Origin: Fibrobacterota bacterium
Lineage (GTDB): Bacteria > Fibrobacterota > Chitinivibrionia > Chitinivibrionales > Chitinispirillaceae
Direction of reading: 5' to 3'
Length of the DNA stretch: 64,000 bases
NCBI GenBank assembly: GCA_023436145.1
Contig: JAEZKP010000101.1
Span: forward strand, 62,001-126,000
Part shown: in pieces, positions 59,573-64,000 of the stretch
Layout of the letters: each line of letters begins with the position of its first letter
How positions within the stretch are numbered: position 1 is the first letter of the stretch
Translations under genes and position numbers: made by a program
Notes under the pieces: generated by a model
Database searches by the model: none
Told to the model about the DNA's origin: nothing
The model's input: only the letters and a program-made list of their open reading frames with translations

Positions 59573-60876
59573 TGCTCCACAGTGGGGTCCATTATCCGGC
59601 CCATAAAAAGAATTGCACCGGTTTGGGTATCCCGTATAAAAAAGATGAATGGACGATCAGCCACAAACTCTGCAGTCGGATCTTGCGGTTGGTATTCCCA
59701 TTTTAAAATGACACCAGTTGCCGCAGCAGCTTCCGTTCCTTCTTCGTCAACTTTTATAAATGCTTTGTGCAGGACATCACTTATCACCAGACGCTCATTG
59801 CTTATACCTGAGAAGTCAGCAGACATCGTAAATGCTGCAGTCATCCCCATTTTTTGAAGAGCCTCTTTCAGAGAAACCGATGGGGTGGTAAATTGGAATC
59901 TGGGAATTTGCACAGTAATAACTGCTGTAGAATCGAGCCCATCAATAAGATTATTTATCACTTCAATTGACAGATTCTGCTCGAAATCTTTGAAAGTACC
60001 TGAGTCCGGAAGTATCAGATTCATAGCCAGGCGGTTACCTTTATATGGAAGCTCCAGTATACGGCATGATCCAGAATGATAATAAAGAACTTTCACGGGT
60101 TTATCTTTGAGTTTCATCATGGGAACAGCCACGGTACTGCCATCCATACGGTTAAATTGCCGTTCCACGGTTAAGGTGGTGTCAAATTTAAGCAACCAGT
60201 CTGCCAGAAAATAAATTGCATTGGTTAAAACCAGTGCTGTGGAACTAGTAATTGATCCTTCAGGAAGAAGATCATTAATCCTTTGGTGGGTCTGCTCACT
60301 CACCCACTCATTGATAATTATCCTGGAAGAATCCGGTTGTCCTTTAAAATTAAGTAAGTTAACTCCGGCATCATAGTGCCTTGATAGCAAATCAAGAAAA
60401 GTTACCTGAAGCATTAATCCATTCTGTGCCCATATACTATTTACAATATTTAATTCCACATTTTCAGTGGCAACTGAGTGTGCCATAAGACTCTGATCCA
60501 GTCCGTTAATACCGGTATGGAAATCATCACCTTCCAAAGCTGATTGAAGTGCCATACGAATCTGCTCTTCTGTTTCACCCCTGGCACCTGCATCAGTCAT
60601 TCCCAGTGCACTTGTAATACTATACGGCGAGAAAAATGTATTCTTATCCTTTTTGTCAAGCTCTGAAAACATCTTTATCGCAAACTGATTCATGCTGTTT
60701 GCCTGAGAAGAGACTCTGGGATCATCGGATGGGACTACTTCTCTGGAAATAAAATCGTGTTTTCTTACCGCAAAAGGTGGCTCGTTTTTCTGATGGATAT
60801 TGTTATTGGAAACCGGATCATGATTGCAACCGGCTATAATTGCAGCACAGCTCAAACAAAAGAATCTGAATCTCAT
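59569..60876 (-). CDS. Lipoprotein serpin, copy A
   Basis: A 435-aa serpin with a lipoprotein signal (RFRFFCLSCAAIIAGC, Cys near residue 17). Serpin landmarks include SITSALGMTDAGARGETEEQ, NSIWAQNG, NAIYFLADW and FIKVDEEGTEAAAATG, the inhibitory hinge, followed by FVADRPFIFFIRD. With the standard count the P4-P1' residues of the reactive loop are L-K-W-E/Y. It would trap serine proteases at the cell surface by the suicide-substrate mechanism. ATG 60876 has AGGAGG four bases upstream; the frame is open further back but without a better site. Confidence 0.92.
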   Translation of the reverse strand: MRFRFFCLSCAAIIAGCNHDPVSNNNIHQKNEPPFAVRKHDFISREVVPSDDPRVSSQANSMNQFAIKMFSELDKKDKNTFFSPYSITSALGMTDAGARGETEEQIRMALQSALEGDDFHTGINGLDQSLMAHSVATENVELNIVNSIWAQNGLMLQVTFLDLLSRHYDAGVNLLNFKGQPDSSRIIINEWVSEQTHQRINDLLPEGSITSSTALVLTNAIYFLADWLLKFDTTLTVERQFNRMDGSTVAVPMMKLKDKPVKVLYYHSGSCRILELPYKGNRLAMNLILPDSGTFKDFEQNLSIEVINNLIDGLDSTAVITVQIPRFQFTTPSVSLKEALQKMGMTAAFTMSADFSGISNERLVISDVLHKAFIKVDEEGTEAAAATGVILKWEYQPQDPTAEFVADRPFIFFIRDTQTGAILFMGRIMDPTVEQ

Positions 60877-61140
60877 AAGGCCTCCTGAAGAAGAGTATAT
60901 ACAAACCAGCATAACTATCTTTGTAATAATATAACATCAAAACAGAACAGAAGGAAGATATTGAAATATTGATTGCTTCCACTTCCCGGAAACATCAGCA
61001 ATTGCTTAATTCATTGATTTATTTGCATAAATGGATTGTTTATTCCTTCTTTCCTAAGATATTTCTTTTAATTTTGGAAACATTTGTCTTTAATGCCAAC
61101 TTATAGTTTTTGTCATAATGAAAAAGTCAAATTACAAAGA

Positions 61141-61309
61141 TCAAATAGATCTTCCATATATGGTGATGATACAGTTTTTACCGTTTTTTGCCATAGTCAA
61201 TCCTACCCCGGGTTCCGCGGCAACCTGCATGGTCAGATACAATATAAAAACCAAAAAACCCCGCCAGATATGGCAGGGATTAAAATTTCCTCTCTGCAGA
61301 TATAAGGCA
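61141..61309 (-). pseudogene. Truncated remnant of the secreted-protein gene
   Basis: Sequence matching the first third of the gene at 58946-59572 (signal peptide and first beta strand) lies directly after serpin copy B. Relative to the ATGATG that overlaps the serpin stop, the copied reading frame is shifted, and in the original frame it runs to a stop at 61143-61141 right at the duplication junction, after the ITIYG segment. It cannot make the full protein. Confidence 0.85.
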
Positions 61310-62617
61310 TCATTCTTCCACAGTGGGGTCCATTATCCGGCCCATAAAAAGAATTGCACCGGTTTGGGTATCCCGTATAAAAAAGATGAATGGACGATCG
61401 GCCACAAACTCTGCTGGTGGTTTATTATATTCGGAAACCCTCCCAAAAATAACACCAGTTGCTGCAGCAGCTTCCGTTCCTTCTTCGTCAACTTTTATAA
61501 ATGCTTTGTGCAGGACATCACTTATCACGAGACGCTCATTGCTTATACCTGAGAAGTCAGCAGACATCGAAAATGCTGCAGTCATCCCCATTTTTTTAAG
61601 AGCCTCTACCAGAGAAACCGATGGGGTGGTAAATTGGAATCTGGGAATTTGCACTGTAATAACTGATGTAGAATCGAGCCCATCGATAAGGTTATTTATC
61701 ACTTCAATTGACAGATTCTGCTCGAAATCTTTGAAAGTACCCGAATCCGGAAGTATCAGATTCATAGCCAGGCGGTTACCTTTATATGGAAGCTCAAGTA
61801 TACGGCATGAACCGGAATTGTAATATAAAACTTTCACGGGTTTATCTTTGAGTTTCATCATGGGAACAGTCACTGTGCTGCCATCCATAAGGTTAAATTG
61901 ACGCTCCATGGTTAAAGTGGCATCAAATTTAAGCAACCAGTCGGCCAGAAAATATATTGCATTGGTTAAAACCAGTACTGTGGAACTGGTAATTGATCCT
62001 TCCGGAAGAAGATCATTAATCCTTTGGTGGGTCTGCTCACTCACCCACTCATTGATAATTATCCTGGAAGAATCCGGTTGCTCACTAAAATTAAGTAAAT
62101 TAACTCCGGCATCATAGTGCCTTGAAAGCAAATCGAGAAAATTTACCTGAAGCATTAATCCATTCTGCGCCCATATACTATTTACAATACTCAATTCCAG
62201 ATTTTCAGTGGCATCTGAGTGTGCCATAAGACTCTGATCCAGTCCGTTAATCCCGGCATGGAAATCATCACCTGCCAGAGTCGATTGAAGTGCCTTACGA
62301 ATCTGCTCTTCTGTTTCACCTTTGGCACCTGCATCAGTCATTCCCAGTGCACTTGTAATACTGTACGGCGAGAAAAATATATTCTCACCTTTTTCATTAA
62401 GCTCTGAAAACATCTTTATTGCAAACTGATTCATGCTGTTTCCCTGAGAAGAGACTCTGGGATCATCTGAAGGAACTATTTCTCTGGAAACAAAATCGTG
62501 TTTTCTTATCGCAAAAGGCGCCTCGTTTTTCTGATGGATATTGTTATTGGAAACCGGATCATTATTACAACCGGCTATAAAAACAGCACAGCTCAAACAC
62601 AAAAGTCTGAATCTCAT
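61310..62617 (-). CDS. Lipoprotein serpin, copy B
   Basis: A 435-aa serpin nearly identical to copy A, with a lipoprotein signal (RFRLLCLSCAVFIAGC). The hinge KVDEEGTEAAAATG and the C-terminal FVADRPFIFFIRD are unchanged, but the residues between them differ: P4-P1' would be F-G-R-V/S instead of L-K-W-E/Y in copy A. Thus the two inhibitors probably target different proteases. ATG 62617 has the same AGGAGG site. Its transcript would continue into the broken remnant and then into copy A's promoter region. Confidence 0.92.
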   Translation of the reverse strand: MRFRLLCLSCAVFIAGCNNDPVSNNNIHQKNEAPFAIRKHDFVSREIVPSDDPRVSSQGNSMNQFAIKMFSELNEKGENIFFSPYSITSALGMTDAGAKGETEEQIRKALQSTLAGDDFHAGINGLDQSLMAHSDATENLELSIVNSIWAQNGLMLQVNFLDLLSRHYDAGVNLLNFSEQPDSSRIIINEWVSEQTHQRINDLLPEGSITSSTVLVLTNAIYFLADWLLKFDATLTMERQFNLMDGSTVTVPMMKLKDKPVKVLYYNSGSCRILELPYKGNRLAMNLILPDSGTFKDFEQNLSIEVINNLIDGLDSTSVITVQIPRFQFTTPSVSLVEALKKMGMTAAFSMSADFSGISNERLVISDVLHKAFIKVDEEGTEAAAATGVIFGRVSEYNKPPAEFVADRPFIFFIRDTQTGAILFMGRIMDPTVEE

Positions 62618-63066
62618 AAGGCCTCCTGAAGAAGAGTATATACAAACCAGCATCACTATTTTTAGAATAATATAACACCAAAACAGAACAGAAGGAAGAT
62701 GTGAAAATATTATCTGCTTCCACTTTCTGGAAGCATCAATAATTGCTTATTTCATTGATTTTTTGCTGGTTTCAGATTGTTTTTATTTTTTCCACTGAAG
62801 TATTTCACCTGATTTTGGAAGCATATATCTTTATGCCAGCTATTAGTTTTTGTCATTATGAAAATGTTAATATAACAAAGATGAGACAGATCTATTTGCC
62901 TGAAGTCTACAAAGAGATGAATGGAGAAGCATTATCGAAAGAATTTACAACAAAGCTGCTGCCTGTTAGGTGAGATACTGTTAAAGAATAGAAACCATAC
63001 ATTCGATAAAGGCGGATTTGAAGGAAACCAGAGGGGCGTTCAGGAATTTAGCCCCTCCAATGGAAG
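62618..63066. other. 449-nt intergenic region upstream of serpin copy B
   Basis: Contains the upstream flank that is also found before copy A, so it must include the serpin promoter. A perfect 7-bp inverted repeat GCTTCCA/TGGAAGC lies at 62716-62734; in copy A the same site has decayed. Downstream of about 62900 the sequence is unique, and the CBM21 gene ends at 63067. No other gene was found. Confidence 0.5.
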
Positions 63067-63861
63067 TTATTTTGCAGATACTGTTTCCGATTCTACTGTA
63101 GCATTTTCGATTTCGGGCTCTGACTTTTTCTTTGGTTTCGCAGCCGCGGATTTTACAGAGGGCGCATCCCACATCTCATTTTTAGCACTTGCGGCTCCTG
63201 CTTTTTTGGAAGAAATTGCCTGGGCTGGTAAACAATAATTACGGGAAAAATTATTATCCCAATATTCACAATCATTCACCTTGTAAAATAAAGCAAACTC
63301 TATATCTGAATTAGTATTTAGATTTTGCTCCACCAGCCATACTTCTATACCGGATTGCATTGTCCAATAAAATTCTGCTTTTAGAGTTTCAAACGTTTTC
63401 CAGCCATCGCTTGAATAGATTAAACCCACTTCTTTATTGTCACCAAGGTTTTGTACGGCCGCATGAACCCGCAGTTTGGAATTAACTAATGATGAAGCTC
63501 CATGTACTATTGGAAAATCTTTACCTGTAATTACGCTGAAGCCATCCATGACCTGAGGTGCTTTGTAGTTGGAGCCGCTATTGTTATCCCAGTATTCTGT
63601 CCCGTCTACAAAATATTTGACTGCAAAATCATGCTGACCCTCACTGGCCGGTGCAATCCATTTTTCCAGTTTTCCTGGCAATGTTTCTTCAAATTCTGCT
63701 GAAATAGCCGCCCAGGATGCATGATTTGTCCAGATGGAGACTTTTTTTTCGTAGGCAATATTTTTAACTACAATCTCATAATGCCCTTTGAAACAGTAGC
63801 TTCCTGCACCAGATGGAAATGAATTACAGTACATGATACGCAACCCGACTTTCGAATTCAC
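63067..63861 (-). CDS. Protein with two CBM21-like starch/glycogen-binding modules
   Basis: A 264-aa protein made of two tandem modules of the CBM21/CBM53 type. Each has a FKGHYEIVVKNIAYEKKVSI-like first strand, a W-rich middle and the hallmark FAVKYFVDGTEYWDNNSGSNY (module 1, about residues 80-100) or FALFYKVNDCEYWDNNFSRNY (module 2, about 190-210; quoted in part). The last 50 residues are a low-complexity Ala/Lys/Glu tail. No signal peptide is seen, so it would bind glycogen or starch inside the cell, perhaps as an adaptor. GTG 63861 has AGGAGG five bases upstream. Confidence 0.88.
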   Translation of the reverse strand: MNSKVGLRIMYCNSFPSGAGSYCFKGHYEIVVKNIAYEKKVSIWTNHASWAAISAEFEETLPGKLEKWIAPASEGQHDFAVKYFVDGTEYWDNNSGSNYKAPQVMDGFSVITGKDFPIVHGASSLVNSKLRVHAAVQNLGDNKEVGLIYSSDGWKTFETLKAEFYWTMQSGIEVWLVEQNLNTNSDIEFALFYKVNDCEYWDNNFSRNYCLPAQAISSKKAGAASAKNEMWDAPSVKSAAAKPKKKSEPEIENATVESETVSAK

Positions 63862-64000
63862 ATTACCCTCCTTTATGAGTTTTATGTACCCCGAAAAAAA
63901 AGTAAGCAGATTTTAGCTAAATCGCTTTTGGAATTGGTTGTTCATTGGTCGCAAAATAAATGCCATTAAAAATCTATCACAAAATTACTCAGCTAAACTC

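Larger units (their letters stand above)
59412..62900 (-). repeat. 1.74-kb tandem duplication containing the serpin genes
   Basis: Two adjacent units align closely over their promoter region, serpin gene and the beginning of the downstream secreted gene. The left unit spans about 59412-61150 and the right unit about 61154-62900, an offset of about 1742 nt. The junction near 61150 joins the upstream flank of the left serpin to the interior of the copied secreted gene. Confidence 0.88.

Noticed and set aside
61084..61552. Plus-strand open frames across the serpin junction
   Set aside because: They overlap the serpin antisense strand and the remnant; similar frames occur in both duplicated units by copying.
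1..64000. CRISPR array, transposase or phage genes
   Set aside because: No regularly spaced repeats and no integrase, transposase or phage structural motifs were seen in the window.

Overview
The window most likely comes from a member of the Fibrobacterota (Fibrobacter/Chitinispirillum relatives). Clues are a TIGR02147-type regulator (a family first defined as a Fibrobacter paralogue family), a diderm envelope gene set (Wza/Wzc-like export, TonB/ExbB/ExbD, many lipoproteins), a moderately AT-rich base composition, and a mixture of ATG, GTG and TTG starts preceded by AGGAGG-like ribosome binding sites. No transposase, phage gene or CRISPR array was seen.

Region 1 (1-19.2 kb) is an exopolysaccharide locus. 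It holds a truncated UGT-like glycosyltransferase, a polysaccharide pyruvyl transferase, a GT4 enzyme, a sugar epimerase, a NodB deacetylase, a SLBB export protein, a Wzc-like tyrosine kinase, a DegT-type aminotransferase, a WecA-like initiating transferase fused to a receiver-like domain, a small membrane receiver-like protein, two divergent paralogues of unknown function, a FemAB-like acyltransferase, an acyl-CoA/AMP ligase and an NAD-synthase-like enzyme. Several of these resemble families that accompany exosortase A (PEP-CTERM/EpsH1) loci, yet no exosortase is present here.

Region 2 (19.3-39.9 kb) is one long minus-strand run with short gaps or 4-nt overlaps. Reading from its 5' end it encodes a MerR-like regulator, two probable outer-membrane proteins, a 1162-aa TPR protein, a 979-aa TPR lipoprotein ending in a carbohydrate-binding-like domain, a small periplasmic protein, ExbB/TolQ, ExbD, a STAS protein, a second ExbD, a TonB/AgmX-like protein, a second SLBB exporter, a second Wzc-like kinase and five glycosyltransferases. 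The first part has the composition of the Myxococcus Agl-Glt gliding / Nfs spore-coat machines. Its direct linkage to a complete polysaccharide synthesis and export set is the most interesting observation in the window.

Region 3 (40-51.3 kb) is mostly housekeeping: a DUF493 protein, a lipoprotein, MurA (with the fosfomycin-insensitive Asp in place of the active-site Cys), a YhhN membrane protein, a deacetylase/GT2/TPR operon, a DTW-domain protein, tRNA-Leu(UAG), and trigger factor-ClpP-ClpX followed by a strong terminator. ClpP has Asn at the position of the catalytic Asp.

Region 4 (51.3-64 kb) is accessory: a lipoprotein with PKD-like repeats and a SGNH hydrolase domain, a degenerate Nudix protein, an aldo/keto reductase-ferredoxin fusion, a metallo-beta-lactamase-fold protein, a TIGR02147 regulator overlapping a lipoprotein gene, a secreted protein, two tandemly duplicated lipoprotein serpins whose reactive loops have diverged (with a truncated gene remnant between them), and a protein made of two CBM21-like starch/glycogen-binding modules.
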